64,000 nucleotides of DNA from Lepidostoma basale (GCA_022606425.2 JAHDVF020000236.1:496001-560000); one strand, 5' to 3'. Numbered from the stretch's first letter, positions 32,661 to 44,950 are shown. Notes: generated by a model not told the origin, from the sequence alone. A program made the numbers and translations.

Positions 32661-32904
32661 AATTATGTATGCTACCACTCGAAATGAAAAGATTATATTT
32701 ATTATGGCTTAATTGAGAACACTTGTGCCTCTTGATGTAAATAATTTCATTAATTTAAAACACGGTTTCTCAAAATTATTGCCTCTTAATAATTAAATCT
32801 AAGCTCATTTATTAAAAATATTCTATGTTTGCTAACCGTCATTTAATTATTAAAACAGAAAATTAGATTTTATTGTAAATAAAAGATAATCTTATTTTTC
32901 TTAT

Positions 32905-33375
32905 GCTTGGAAATGAAGCTTGGAGCTGGCGAAATAAGAATGAAAGTAGAATAAATACCGTAGATATGACAACACTGAGAATAATGTTCGGGCACACGAT
33001 GTGTTAGAAAATACCGAAATGAGATAAGAAGGTGTTTCAGGCAGATGATTGCATCATAAGTAAACATAAAAAAGGATCCTTAAGATGGTTTGGACAAATG
33101 GAAAGATTGGAAGATAGAATAATGGTTAAAATGTTGTATTCACGCAGTGTGGGTGAAAAGAAAAGCCGTGAAAGACCTAGGAAAGCATAGCATGACCAAA
33201 TCAATCAAATATTAAAAGTCGGCCACATTCGAGGTCGCAATAATCGACCAGCGTGCATGCTACGATGTATGAATGTGGAGGAAATTCGAGAGATATGCCA
33301 CGACAGAGCAGTATGCCTGTCCATCCTCTCTGCTTACCCCTTCGGAAAATGGCGTGATAGTAAGTGAATTAATTT
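32905..33375 (+). pseudogene. RTE-A fragment, old subfamily
   Basis: 'aatgaagcttggagctggc' through 'gcgtgatagtaagtgaatta' follows the RTE-A C-terminus (GSLRWFG.MERL.DR, RGR.RKA, NVEEIREICHD) with several frameshifts and an in-frame TAG in the RKTW region. Tail degenerate. Confidence 0.75.
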
Positions 33376-34399
33376 ATAAGATAATTGACCTATAAACTGA
33401 ATTTTCTTTTTCTTTTATATATAAGTACTATCACTTTGAGTTGTAGATTCACTTTTAGATAAACTTTGAAAAATATTGTATTTTCACATGTTTGTGAAAA
33501 GTGAAAATAGTGCTGTTAAAATACAAAACTTTTCAAATAAATATATTATTTTAATCATTGATCCACTGGAAGTGACATTTAAATGTTGAAAGTATTTTAG
33601 TGTTTGCTAAAATTAAGAGTATGTCGTTTGTAATATTGTTTGGAAGAATAGTTAAGTATTTTATGAAAAATTCTTTATTAGGTAAATGAAGACGAAGTTT
33701 AATTTTGAAATCTTAATTGGACGTTCTTATTTATATAATTGTTTAAATTACCTAATTCTGGAATTCCATTACAAGGAAGGTGTGAATGCTTTCCAGGTCA
33801 GGACTGACTCAATAGTCTGTAGTAAAAAGGCAAATAAAAAACAACAAAGGCAAGATAGACATACTTAAGATATGCTTTGAAATTGAAATTATTCAAACTA
33901 AGAACTAACGTGCTTTCTTGATTAAAAATGGTTTCTGTTTTCTTGAGAACATTTAATTTCGGATTTGACACGAAAAATAATAAAACGTGTTCTTTCGAAA
34001 ACAACAAGGCTTACTGAAATATTAAACTTTTTTTTTTGGATTCGCTGTTGAACATTTCCCACGTGAGTTTTATGTGTATACATACTTACACCTTTATACA
34101 TTATGGAGGGAATCCAGAAATAGATTCTTCGTTCCATATATTCTGATGGTGACTTGTTTTATATTGTATTTTTTTAACAGAAGATTTTAGGCTTTGTCAG
34201 TCATGTTCAACATTTCATGTGATTTCTTCATTACGTTTAAATCGTAATACTTCGTTTCGTAAACGAATAACCATGATTGCTTATTTTATATTGTTATGGA
34301 AAAAACAACAACAAAAATGTACGGTTAAAAATACACTTTAATTTATTTTATATATTTAACGTACAAGTACTTAATATAAAAAAGTATTAGGATGTTATA
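33376..34399. other. AT-rich intron sequence
   Basis: No recognisable gene or repeat. Confidence 0.4.
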
Positions 34400-34930
34400 A
34401 ATAACTTTCTCTTATTCTTCTTCTCCTTATAGACCTTTGGTCTGTTCCTGAAATCAGGCTGGCCTCTCTTGGGAGGTTGACTCCAAACTATCTCTCCATC
34501 TCTTCGGCGGTCTTGGCGGCAGGAGTTTGATGCGTCACAGCGTGTGGGATTCTGGTGGGATCCATCCTCTGCACGTGCGCATTCCAGTATCTTCTGCGTT
34601 GTCTGCCCCATCTCACGACATCCTCCACCTTGCAGATCTCGCGGATAGCCGTGTTCCTCACCCTATCTCGAATAGTCCTTCCTGCTATCATCCTCAGCGT
34701 CCTCATCTCTGCCAACTGTACTTTAGCCTTCGTTCTTGTGGTATCGGCTCTGGTCTCAATGGTATATGTCAGTATAGACCTTACGCAGGTTTTATATATT
34801 CTGACCTTACTGTCAGTTCTCATATACTTGTTTTTCCATATTATATCCCTGAGACAACCTGATACCGCCGAAGCCTTGTAAATATAACTACAATAAATTA
34901 TTTGTAATAATAATGTGTATATTTCCATTT
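34400..34930 (-). pseudogene. RTE-like family B, C-terminal relic
   Basis: The minus strand reads ASAVSGCLRDIIWKNKYM, KVRIYKTCVRSILTYTIETR, AEMRTLRMIAGRTIRDRVRN, then RRRYWNAHVQRMDPTRIPHA and, after a frameshift, 'SQPPKRGQPDF'. This is a typical RTE C-terminal region of a family different from RTE-A; a related tail lies at 40020-40290. 5'-truncated, frameshifted near 34550. Confidence 0.75.
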
Positions 34931-35054
34931 TTCTTTTTCATACACTTTGTATATACAACACTTTTATTAAAAATATAATTATATAGGTTTCTTCTACCTG
35001 AGACGATTAAAATCCGTCAAAGGGAGTATTCCCCATGACACTTTCTCAAAACTC

Positions 35055-35690
35055 TTGTAAATTCCTTCGTTGTGTCACGACTTGATTATTGTAATGAAAT
35101 TTATGCAAACATTCCAAAACAACATATAAACAAACTTCAATCTGCGTTCAATGCAGCAGCAAGGCTCATTAAAGGCATTCCAAAAAAGTCCCATATAACA
35201 CAACATCTCAAAGAACTTCACTGGCTTAAACTCTGCTGGACAGTCTTCAAAGCGCTACATGGAATGGCACCAAGTTATATATCTAAACTCTGTATAACGG
35301 ACAGCCTAAATTCACGGAAATCCACACTTCGCTCGGCGAACTCCTCAGCAATAGGAAGATTAGTTGAGCCGAAGCGTTGCCCCAGTACAAATTTCGGGGA
35401 TCGAGCGTTCGCGGTAGCCGGTCCACCAGCTTGGAACAATCTCCCTTCACACCTTAGATGCATAAATGATCCGACAGATTTCAGATCTAAATTGAAAACC
35501 CACCTTTTTCATATTTCATACCCAATTTAAACATTTATACTTTGTTTTACTATACTTTTAAACCGATCGTTTTTTAAGCGGTCACATTTAGATTTTTAAG
35601 ATTTAAAACACGTCTTAATGCGCCTTTGAGGTGATTACATCACAAAAACGGCGTTTTAAAAGTTAGCATATTATTATTATTATTATTATT
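35055..35690 (+). pseudogene. CR1/L2-like RT C-terminus with (ATT)n end
   Basis: The 152-codon frame from 35072 encodes MSRLDYCNEIYANIPKQHI, LQSAFNAAARLI, LKELHWLKL, FKALHGMAPSYIS, NFGDRAFAVAGPPAWNNLPS and LKTHLFHI, the classic C-terminal end of CR1/L2-clade polymerases. The non-coding tail ('cttaatgcgcctttgagg', 'gtgattacatcac') ends in (att)n near 35690. 5'-truncated; this is the reference copy for the fragments at 1189-4246 and 16700-16990. Confidence 0.85.
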
Positions 35691-35699
35691 TTATAGGCA

Positions 35700-36044
35700 T
35701 GTTTCGGACAAATTATATAGAATAAATAATACGTATTTTAAATTTTTATTTTTATCGTATTTCCTATCAATACTTATTAAAATATCTTAATCTTTGTGGA
35801 TTCACAATTATTCCCGGGTCTTCTAAATCAAGTTTTTAAGTATGATTTTGGTAAGATTATTACTCAGGTGAAATGGGAATTGAATGAATTTCCCATGGAC
35901 CTAGGTATTAATTACGAAGGTGTGACAGGATTTATCGCGGAAGAAAATTATATAAATAACTGGAATATTTCACAAAATACATGACATTTGAGCGAGAATC
36001 TTGATATGTATTACCTGCTTAAATAACTTACGATCAAGTTTCTC
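35700..36044. other. AT-rich intron sequence
   Basis: No recognisable element. Confidence 0.4.
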
Positions 36045-36095
36045 TATAGGTGGGCAGAGAGAATAGACCGCCACACTGTTATTTCTTGACGTAAG
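36045..36095 (-). pseudogene. RTE-A 3' fragment, left half
   Basis: 'ggtgggcagagagaataga' and 'ccgccacactgtt' are the RTE-A terminus. It breaks at 'gacgta' and resumes at 37755 ('cttctctcgcctcctc'), i.e. the pogo-like element sits inside it. Confidence 0.75.
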
Positions 36096-37754
36096 GGAGA
36101 GGGGGGCAAAGCGGGGTAAAGAGGGGTATCCATGTTATTGGACAAATTAACGGTCGCATCTAAATTCAAATGACGCTCGGTGATTGGTATGTAGTCGGTT
36201 CATACCCTTGGCTGCCGTCGCACGCTTCCCCCTTCCGGATTTTTTTGTTTTCGGTGATTTATTGTAAAATTGCATTTTGGTTAAAAGTGTCGTCTAAATT
36301 CAGTGTGGAATCATTTTGGGATGTAGTGCTGCGATCGGGGTGAAATATCACTGGTCAATTCGGTTGCTGATAAACGAAGGTAAAATGACGCTATCCGTGT
36401 TTTGTTGTTCAAGGCGATTGGGGCAGAGTGGGGTACTACTGAAATGAGGTACCCACTTTGCCTCTTATTATTTTCTGAATTTAATAATCATGTTATTATA
36501 TCAATATTTATGTTTGTTACAGACCAAATGGTTCGGAATTGTAAAAAGTCCGTAAACCAACAATCTTGGTCTCCATAATCCATGAAAAAAGCAGTACAGA
36601 GTGTTGTATCGAGAAAAATGGAATAAATAAATGATGGAAAAAAGCATCAAAGGTCCATGGCGTTCCGCAAACAACCCTTGAACGATATGTTCGTCAGCAT
36701 CGGAGTAACCCTGATAATACTATTTTTTAGAAAAATCTGGGCCATTATAAAAAAGTATTTTCTAAAAAGCAAGAGGAAAAACTGGTATATATATAAAAAC
36801 AATTGAAGGGAGGTTTCATGGTCCGACACCCTTTGAACTGAGAAGGCTCACGTACGAGGTAGCAGAAAAAATTGAATACAGATAAAACTCTAGCAGGAGT
36901 AGACTGGCTGAAGGGTTTCTTGAAGAGGCACCCAGATAGTAGCTACAGGAAGTCGGAATCTACCTCCGCAAACAGAGCTATTGGTATTACGAGCTTTTGG
37001 AGGAGGTTTATGACAAACATAAACAATTGCACATGGTGTATCCAATGTAAATGAAACAGGTGTTTCTACAGTTCCCAGAAGCCACTTCAAAATTCTTACT
37101 TCCATCGGTACACGGCAGGTGGGAACTTTAACATCTGCAGAAAGAGGAAAATTGATGACTGATTAAAAAAAGGAAAACAGAAGAAAACAGTAAAGCCTTA
37201 AAAAGAAAATACGACTCCAAATACATCCTCGGGTAATGAAGATGCTAATTGCATTTACTGTGGCTATCTATGGTCTCAGTCATCAGAGGGATGGACCAAG
37301 TGCATTAAGTGTAATCTATGGTCTCCCTGCTCTTGAGCAGAGGAGGATGAAGAGGATGATGAAGCGACTCATATACGAGTATGTGCTGTGTGCGTTAATA
37401 AATAGTCATTAGATTCTGATTTTCATTTTAATTGTTATAATTGGTAATTTAATTTTTATTTTTTTTAATTTTTTATAAATCCATTGTTTTGCTTTATCAT
37501 TAATTGTATACCCCACTCTGCCTCTCTTGCTACCCCGCTTTGCCCCACATACCGGGGCAAAGCGGGGCAAATGCCATTTTTCATAAAATTGCTCATAGAG
37601 CCAAAATTTACAATATTAAAATGAAAGTTTATATGCAAAATTATACATCAGATATCAAACTATAAATTTCAGCATAAATGGGATATATAGATCTTCAATA
37701 GCCGATTTTAGGAGTCACCAAACCTTAAGGACCCCACTTTGCCCCCCCCTCCCC
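36096..37754 (+). mobile_element. pogo/Tigger-like transposon, 1.66 kb
   Basis: Terminal inverted repeats of about 25 bp rich in G ('ggggggcaaagcgggg' left, complement of 'ccccactttgccccccc' right) with a TA duplication. Subterminal repeats of 'gcaaagcggggcaaa' type recur near 37540-37570. Internally deleted and frameshifted relative to an autonomous element. Confidence 0.85.
36520..37400 (+). pseudogene. pogo/Tigger-like transposase relic
   Basis: Pieces in several frames: a psq-type helix-turn-helix (QQSWSP, SMKKAVQSVVSRKM, then ASKVHGVPQTTLERYV near 36647), a second DNA-binding region with 'LAGVDWLKGFLKRHPDSS' and 'YRKSESTSANRAIGI' near 36890-36990, and after a large gap a C-terminal Cys-rich tail 'CIYCGYLWSQSSEG', 'WTKCIKCNLWSPCS' near 37250-37340. 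Order and motifs follow Tigger/jerky-like transposases. The DDE catalytic core is almost entirely deleted (only a trace after 'NNCTWCIQC'), so the copy is non-autonomous. Confidence 0.75.
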
Positions 37755-37915
37755 TACTTCTCTCGCCTCCTCAATATTCATGCATCTTATAATGCATGTA
37801 GGTAGATGTATAGACCTTCATATAGCCGACGTTTAAAATTAAATTATATTGGTAATGCCATATTTTCCTCGGTCTTTCTCTATGCTCCATTTACATCATA
37901 AATAAAACTTTAAAT
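37755..37915 (-). pseudogene. RTE-A 3' fragment, right half
   Basis: Continues 36045-36095: 'cttctctcgcctcctcaata', 'gccgacgtttaaaatt', 'tcctcggtctttctctatg'. Strongly diverged. Confidence 0.7.
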
Positions 37916-40015
37916 CATTATTTTTTTTCCATGTGTCCAAATCCATCTTTCATTCGCATTGTGTTCATTTCTTTTATACTATTATGAATACATTTGGAAC
38001 TCTAAATACATCATTGAGATTTAACACACATTTGTTTGAGCGATCTCATTTTATCCCTATTTATTCCGCTTTCGTATATTTTTGTCAGTACCTTACATAT
38101 TAATAATATAAAAAAATTGTGGATATTCAAAATTGAGCCTTGAACGTGATTATATGAAAATCAAAACAAAATTTGAATAAAAAAATTCGACCTCAAAGTT
38201 ACTTTAAACAAAGAAATTGACTTGCTTTAAAATGATCTAAAAATGTTTTATTTTCGGTTGAAAATTTCCTGTCCAAAAGGCAATTATCAAGTCAACCTTA
38301 AAACTGATATTTTAAAGGTTCTAATGAACAACTTTAGTAACATGCCAACAATGTAATAAACCGATTTAGGTAGAGTATTAATATAATACAAGTTATTTTG
38401 ATCGTTAACCAACTCCACACAGCTCACGTTTGAGATCTTTTATTATTGTTTTGAATATTAAAGTTCTAATGGAATCTGAATATTGCTATCTGAGAAAACT
38501 TTCCGTGTAATGGGTTTAATATAATTTTGCCAAATATGTGCGAGAAATACTGATACTTTCAAAATGTATTCATATTATTTCTTAATTAATTTCAGAGAAA
38601 AACAAGTTTGTTTATTTTTTGAACACTCGTGATTAAATAACTTGAACTATGCAATGAAACCAATAATAAAGTAATTCAAGAAAAAAACACGCAAAATTCA
38701 AACGTTTTCGTGGGAAATAAAATGATTGTTTTTGGAAATTTTCTAATTGAGAGTAACTTTAAATTGCTAAAGATTTGAAACAACGAAATCATTGAACCGT
38801 TAACAAATTTGCATTCTTTTTTTTTAAATGAATTTTAACACTTTTTCTACATTCGATCGCCTTTTTCCACTTTACTCAAAATACTCGGGTACGTATGAAA
38901 AATATTTTCCTTGAACCCGAGTTGAGTAAATTAAGGATTTAAAACAAGCATATTTTAATGAAGTAACATTGTCAAGATGTTATTCATAATATATCCTCAA
39001 AAACTATGCCAACATGTTCATATATAATACTTTTTTTATTTATTTAATTTAAATGCATTCTAAGGTTATAATTTTGAATTTAGAACTGTGAATAATATTC
39101 ACAATTAACGAATATTAATTTCATGCTGGTGTCACTAGAACTTCAATCTCAATGGTGTATTAATTTATTTATATAAAATTTTATGCAAAAAATAAACAAA
39201 TTATTAATTCATAAGTTAATGTAAAAAATGCTTCAAGTTTCTCGCTTTTGTCGTTTTGAAATGACGTATATATCTTAAAAAAATGGTACACATACCCCTA
39301 GATCGATGTGTGTAGCCTTAAAAGTTCTCCGGATAGTTTTTTGTATCTAAATTAAATCAACTGATTGTGTTGAATAAATGAGTTATAGAAGTTCTTCTGT
39401 AAACATTCATTAGCTGGAATCTATAGAAGTTTGGCTAACCTTTACGGATGTCGTATATTTTCTCACTACTCTTAAAAAGAAATGTAGTTTTTCTGCTTCT
39501 TAACACTATTATAAAAATTGCCCCGACAAAAATACCTGAAGTTGTGAATCCGTGAAAATACCGTTATTTTTTAAAGAGAGAAAAACCTTTTCATGTTTTT
39601 ACTTCAAGCCATTGTTAAATATGATTCAAAATATTATTATGATATAACTGACCCTATAAAAATAATGTTGAATAAAATGACAACGAATCTGTTCGTGTGT
39701 ATGATAATACTCGTATATTATAGATATTTATTACTTAATTTAATATCTTCTTCTTTTTCATTTTTATTTTTTTAAATTGAATTTATTAAAAAAAACCTAA
39801 TTGGATTTTATGGATAAATTTTTATATCTTACTTGTAATTATATTATGTTTCAGATATATTTTAAATCGGTTTCAAGTAAAACTCTTTGTGTCTTTTGGT
39901 AGGTCATTGTAAAGTTTCAGTCCATTGTTCAATATCCTTGATTGTGTTGTCTTTATTCCTGCATTCGGTAAATGATGCCTGTCACAGTTCCTGGCCTGAG
40001 TACGTCTGAGTTTGT
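37916..40015. other. AT-rich intron sequence
   Basis: About 2 kb with no recognisable TE, exon or RNA gene, the longest plain stretch left of the LTR element. A faint RTE-A-like trace lies at 37940-38080. Confidence 0.45.
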
Positions 40016-40019
40016 TTCT

Positions 40020-40290
40020 TCTTTTTCTCATTTTAGACCCTTAGTTTGTTCCTGTTGCCGGGCTGGTCTCTCTTGGGAAGACGAATCTCAGTTATTCCTC
40101 TATCTTTTTGGTGGTCTTCGGGAGGGATGGTAGCCAACAGGAACCTGATGCATAACAACGTGTAGGATTCTGGAGGGATCCATCCTCTGAACGTGCGTAT
40201 TCCATTGCCTTCTGCGTAGTCTGCCCCATCAGACAATATCACCCGCTTTTCAGATTTCGCGGAAAGCAATGTACCTCACCCTTTCCCCTA
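40020..40290 (-). pseudogene. RTE-like family B, 3' relic
   Basis: Parallel to 34400-34600: 'gacccttagtttgttcctg', 'ctggtctctcttgggaag', 'gatccatcctctgaacgtg'. Frames are broken; only the C-terminal roughly 85 codons. Confidence 0.65.
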
Positions 40291-40609
40291 ATTCAATATT
40301 TTTAAATCATTTTAATTTGTTTATTGAATTGTTCTTTTAACAACATTCTATATTCTATTTAAATAACTTTAATTATGAATGACATGTTTGATAAACTTAA
40401 GGCATATTCATTAAAGTGATAAAAACAATGTATTTTGAAATTTTAAAAACGAATACAATTATTAGTTAGGAAAATTAGAAAAAAATATGATAATTATAAA
40501 AAGAAAACCACAATTAAACAAAAGGTTTGATTTAAATATTCATTGCGTTTTTAAGAGGAGGAATATTAAAAAATATACGATATTATATTTGTTTATTGTT
40601 TGTTGAACA

Positions 40610-40810
40610 ATGATGTAAAACTCTATATTAAATAATTATTATGAATGAAAGCGTATGTATTTTAGGAGTTTTATTATATTTTAGATGGAATGACATATTT
40701 CGCCATTCTAAGACATTATCAAACGTTTGATTGATAATGCTTTAGAAGGGCGAAACATGTCATTCCATCTAAAATAAATCTCCTAGAAAACAGATGTTTT
40801 CATTCATATT
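40610..40810. mobile_element. Penelope-type palindrome, family F
   Basis: The arms 'ttttagatggaatgacat' and complement flank a centre 'caaacgtttg'. GGCGAAACAUGUC is present in the right arm and as the complement, slightly changed, in the left. The CUGANGA position reads UUGAUAA, so catalysis is doubtful. Confidence 0.6.
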
Positions 40811-41214
40811 AATTACATTTTATTTGTTTTTTTTAAATAAAAAGAATTTAATGCTTTCGATGCTCTTCCTGAAGAATGAAGAATAAATCAATATCTAAAT
40901 TTTAAAATTTATTAGGTCAGTACGTGCACTTAATGCAATCAATTAATTTATACATGCTCAGGATGCAGGGTACATCCGTATAAACCTTCATTGTTCTGTG
41001 TACGAAGTTCACCTCAATACAAAGAGAGAATCGCAGTCTGATTCCATTCTATTCCGTTAAGTTACTTATACATAGTTAAAGCTGCTTGCTAAATAGTACC
41101 TAAGAGCAAAATAAAGCAACCACTCTCCTGATAGGTAAGAGGAAGCTGATGAGAAAATAAGTTTTTTTTTGTTTCAAATTTTCTTTTATACATTTACAAA
41201 ATTCCAGTATAGAA

Positions 41215-41500
41215 CAAATTAATGAAAAGGGCCATCAAAATGGTTTGTCACGTGGAAATAATGATAATGAAAGTACATGTTAACGATGTCAAGAATCAAG
41301 ATAAGAAATAGAGGAATATCAAGGAAAATGTGGCATGATCAAATCATTTAAATATTAAATGTCGACTACGTGAAGGTTCGGAGAAATAAAAATGTCGTGA
41401 AGCGAGAAAATATGTCAGGAAAGAACATTGTGGGGGTGTATTATTTCTGCTTACCTCTTTGAGGAGGCGGTATGATGGTAAATTATTTAGTTAGTTTTAA
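41215..41500 (+). pseudogene. RTE-A C-terminal fragment, degenerate
   Basis: 'ggccatcaaaatggtttg', 'ggaaaatgtggcatgatca' and 'ggaggcggtatgatggtaa' follow the RTE-A end; an internal deletion removes part of RRACMTR. The tail is reduced to 'ttagttag'. Confidence 0.75.
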
Positions 41501-41764
41501 ATACGCAGATCCATGTTAAAATGGGAATTTATTAACTTTTCTATCGCAATATCCTTAATTGATAACCTTCAAAATTGTATTATTATTATTAAAATTAAAC
41601 AAATAAAATATTTTTGCAAATAAATGCTATAAGTTGGCCAATAAATTTTTCAAGCATTCAATTAACAAATATTGCATTATAAGCATAATTCTTCTTAAAT
41701 GGCGATTTAAAGGTGTGTATATTGTATACATGTCTTTTGAAAAAATAAAATATTTGATTTATTA

Positions 41765-42160
41765 ATTTCTTCTTCTTCCTTGCAATATTCCAACTCATTG
41801 TCTGTGTTGATTGTCGGGGTCGGCTCTTCTCGATCTCAGGCTGTACTTCTTACGGTTCTGAGTATCGCCTTTACTCAAGAAATTTCTCTGCAAGATGCTA
41901 TTGCACTGAATCATCCACGTGTTCCTAGGTCTTCATCTGGATAGTTGACGAGGAAGATTCACAGAGAAAGCTCTGTTTACTGTGTGGTCTGCTGGTCTCC
42001 GTTTTATATGCCCGTATCATCTCATCTGCCTTTCTTCAAGCTTACTATTTATATCAGTAACTCCCAGACTACTCCGAATGCGTGAACTTTTTATTTTATC
42101 TCTCAGCGATACCCCCGCGGACCACCTAAGCATTCACATTTCTGCCGTGTATACTGTGGA
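41765..42160 (-). pseudogene. Probable retroelement 3' relic, unassigned
   Basis: Starts with a (ttc)n run, as the 3' ends of the other RTE-like families do, and is less AT-rich than its surroundings. No reliable frame; assignment rests on composition and tail type only. Confidence 0.3.
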
Positions 42161-42239
42161 ATTTCATTAAAATATTGGCTAAAAAGTGGAAGAAAACAAC
42201 AAAGATTTGAATCACTATTTAAGTAATTGAGAACAAAAT

Positions 42240-42505
42240 CACGAGGATGATCCTGGGACCCAGACCTGATATTCAGCGAGAACATTGAACCACAGGACCA
42301 ACCAAGCGATCCGTATGATGACCCAGCAGCCCCATATAACGAGCACCGTGAGAGCCGGTCGCCTAGTATGGATTGGGCACGTATGCCGAACCGAAGAGAC
42401 CAGAGCAATCATGATCCTGTACGCGACAAGACCAACCGGAGTAAGACCTCTAGGAAGACCTAGATAGCGCCTAATGGATAATGTTCTGGCTGATGTGGCT
42501 AGATT
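42240..42505 (+). pseudogene. RTE-like C-terminal relic, left part
   Basis: Reads 'TVRAGRLVWIGHVCRTEETR' and 'RPTGVRPLGRPR', then 'RLMDNVLADVARLARL', the usual 'W.GHV.R' and 'GRP..RW.D.V..DLA.L' end of RTE-type proteins. It is cut by the Jockey-like insertion and resumes at 43441 (GESDNWEQKAQDRGE). Confidence 0.7.
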
Positions 42506-43440
42506 GGCTAGATTAACTTCAACATATCCAAATGTGTTATAATGTCATTCTCTAGGGCGCACTACATTACATATCATCGATATTCCATGAGTAATGAAAG
42601 CCTCAAACGTGTATCTACTGTCAGAGATCTTGGGATAATTTATGAAAGTCGATTGACATTTCGTGCTCAGATCGAGAAGGTATGTGACGTTTCGTTAAAG
42701 ATGCTGGGTTTTGTTCTTCCAACTGTTAGGGTTTTCAGAGATACCCGGGTCCTTAGAACTCTGTATAACTCCTTAGTCAGAAGCAGACTCGAGGGAGGTG
42801 CCGTGATATGGAGTCCTCATGAGGCTCAGTATTCTCTCATGTTGGAGAGGGTTCAAAAGAAATTCTTGAGAGCCCTCTACATGAGAGAGTACGGGGTATA
42901 TCCTTGGCTCTATCCAACGGCGTTTCTCTTGGGTATGCTGAGGTATAACTTCCTCGAACTGAGGAGGGAAGGATTACTGTCAACACATTTTTTCAAACTG
43001 TTTCGGGGCTCTATTGAGAACGCCTATATTCTGGAGCAAATAGGTCTTTTTGTTCCTGATAACTACTTGCGACAACGCCGACATCAATTGTTTTTTGCTC
43101 CGTCACGCAGAACCAACCTGCCTTTGATGATGCCATTAGGAAGAGCAATTCGGACGCTGAATCTAATCAGCTCGGATTTGGACATTTTCAGTGTCAGTGA
43201 GGCAGTATTCATAAAAAAATTACAAATTCTGAAAAGAGTACTGCCTCACTGACGTCGACATATTTGGATTCCTTCTGATATGTATGATTTTTTGGTCTCA
43301 TGTTGTTTTATCTTATCTTTGTAACACCGTTTTGTGTCCAAATGAGTCGTCTAAATGTTTTTCGTTTGTAATATCTCATGGTGTATCATGTATAAATAAA
43401 TAAATAAATATATAAATGAATAAATAAATAAATAAATAAA
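42506..43440 (+). mobile_element. Jockey-like 3' end with AAATA tail
   Basis: 5'-truncated insertion into the RTE-like relic; 'attgg' at both junctions is a plausible TSD, and joining the flanks restores the frame VARL-GESDNW. Ends in a long (aaataaat)n tail at 43390-43440. Confidence 0.8.
42542..43252 (+). pseudogene. Jockey-like RT C-terminal domain
   Basis: 236-codon frame without a break: SNESLKRVSTVRDLGIIYES, LTFRAQIEKV, RTLYNSLVRSRLEGGAVIWS, ALYMREYGVYPWLYPTAFLL, FVPDNYLRQRRHQLFF, RTNLPLMMPLGRAI, LDIFSVSEA. 'VRDLGI', 'LTF..HI', 'LV.S.LE....VWSP' are standard for the thumb and C-terminal region of Jockey/R1-like polymerases. The catalytic domain is missing through 5' truncation, although the remaining frame is intact. 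The second copy is at 10627-11150. Confidence 0.82.
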
Positions 43441-43540
43441 TTGGGCGAATCAGACAACTGGGAGCAAAAGGCGCAGGATCGAGGAGAAAAATCATCAAGG
43501 AGGATAAAACTTTGCAAGAGTTATATGACCATAGAAAGTA

Positions 43541-43759
43541 AGTAAGTATTATTTAAATAAAAGGTTCCGAACGGGAGCGGTCCACCGCCTAGGGGTTGCT
43601 GGAGTATCCCATGGGGAAGGTAGTGGGTCTAGAGGTAAATGGGGGTAATTAAGGCAGTCAATGGGGGCGACTGTGGCGCATGAATATTAATCATGAAATT
43701 CTTTGAAAAAATATTTTCTTTAATAAAAAATTAAGAAACTATCTTAATTTAAACCTTTT
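43541..43759. other. Unassigned sequence with moderate GC
   Basis: 43565-43685 is G-rich ('cgaacgggagcggtccaccg') without a frame or repeat relative in the window. Confidence 0.4.
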
Positions 43760-44130
43760 TGATATTTCTTCTATGTTCGCCATACTTTGTGTTGTAGATG
43801 TTTTATTTGTCTTTTTCTTTTTTATATACTTTGTATATACAACACTAACTATAAATTTTTTTAAATTACATATCAGACATGTTTTGGACAACCGGTCCTT
43901 CCTCAGTGATATTATAAAAATACATTTTTAAAATATTATAAAATGGTTTACAAATGTTATAAAGATGTTATAAAGAAGTTTACAGATGTTATAAAGATTT
44001 ATTTTGGAACCTGTATGCTTTTGTTATAACAAGTATTTTGAATCATTTTAAAATTTAATGTTATTATTGGGGTTCAGGTAATTACTTACAACAATGGAAA
44101 TAAATCAAAGATTGGACTTGACGTTAAATT
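43760..44130 (-). mobile_element. Penelope-type repeat, family C
   Basis: Carries the clearest hammerhead-like motif of this family (43876-43906, minus) and internal sequence shared with 28370-28610. Its left flank ('atgttcgccatactttgtg') also recurs, inverted, at 29160-29185. Confidence 0.6.
43876..43906 (-). ncRNA. Hammerhead-ribozyme-like motif, family C
   Basis: CTGAGGA, one extra A, a GGAC/GUCC stem with CGGUU loop, AAAAC in place of GAAAC, AU, GUC. The flanks form a perfect 6-bp helix I: AUAUCA before and UGAUAU after. The only core fault is G12 to A. Confidence 0.55.
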
Positions 44131-44699
44131 TATTTGATTATTTATAATATTTTCTTTATTTTTAATGGCTTTTTTTATTTTATTTCTAATATATTTGATA
44201 ATTCTTTTAATTTCAATTTAATGATTTTAAAAATATATTTAACAGATAAACATTTTTGGTTTTGAAGTTTTTTTCTGATAAAAAGGGCGATGTTTTAGAA
44301 AAGGTATGGTTGATTATAAACAAATACTCGTACATACACTTTTTAATTATATTAAATTATTTGGTATCACTATGATGGGAAAAAGGAGATGGTCTAGAAT
44401 AGTTTGGGAAACTGTGATTGAAATGTTTTAATGGTTTAAGTCTTGAGGAGTCTAACCACATTCAAACTTTTCTATTATTATAACGTCGCTGAACTTTCTT
44501 AAGTGCACTACAAACAATATGATTCTCATTGTTTCTGTATTTGAGTAAAAAAGTTGCGAATGCCTTACAAGTAGACGTCGAATGTTATTAGCTAGCTAAT
44601 TCCCAAGTAATTATTTTCAACTAAACGTTACTTATTTGATAAAGAAGAGGACATATTCCGGATGTGTAAAGTGTTGGAAGTATTATACAATACTTGGCG
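44131..44699. other. AT-rich intron sequence
   Basis: No recognisable element. Confidence 0.4.
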
Positions 44700-44950
44700 A
44701 CAATGCGATTGCCGGTCCACGCAAATGTAAAAGTGTATAAGGCGGGTGTGTGTCCATCCATTACCTATGATTCGGGGTGCTGGCCACTCAAAAAAAAAAC
44801 ACGAAGACAGACGAGATGAGGATGCTGAGATGGGATTGTCAACAGGAGTCTAAATGAAGACCAGCTCCACGAGAAGCCACCCAGAGCAGACAATTTTAGA
44901 GACGCTTTAGAAGAAGAACCTACCTCAAGTAAATGGGATAAAAGCAAAGG
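44700..44950 (+). pseudogene. Retrotransposon RT C-terminal fragment
   Basis: One frame reads RLPVHANVKVYKAGVCPSIT, YDSGCWPLKKKHEDRR and 'DEDAEMG', resembling 'LP...K.KVYR..VRP...YG.E.WP..KK.E..L...EMRMLRW' of RTE-like proteins of yet another family. Frameshift in the poly-A run near 44793. Confidence 0.55.
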
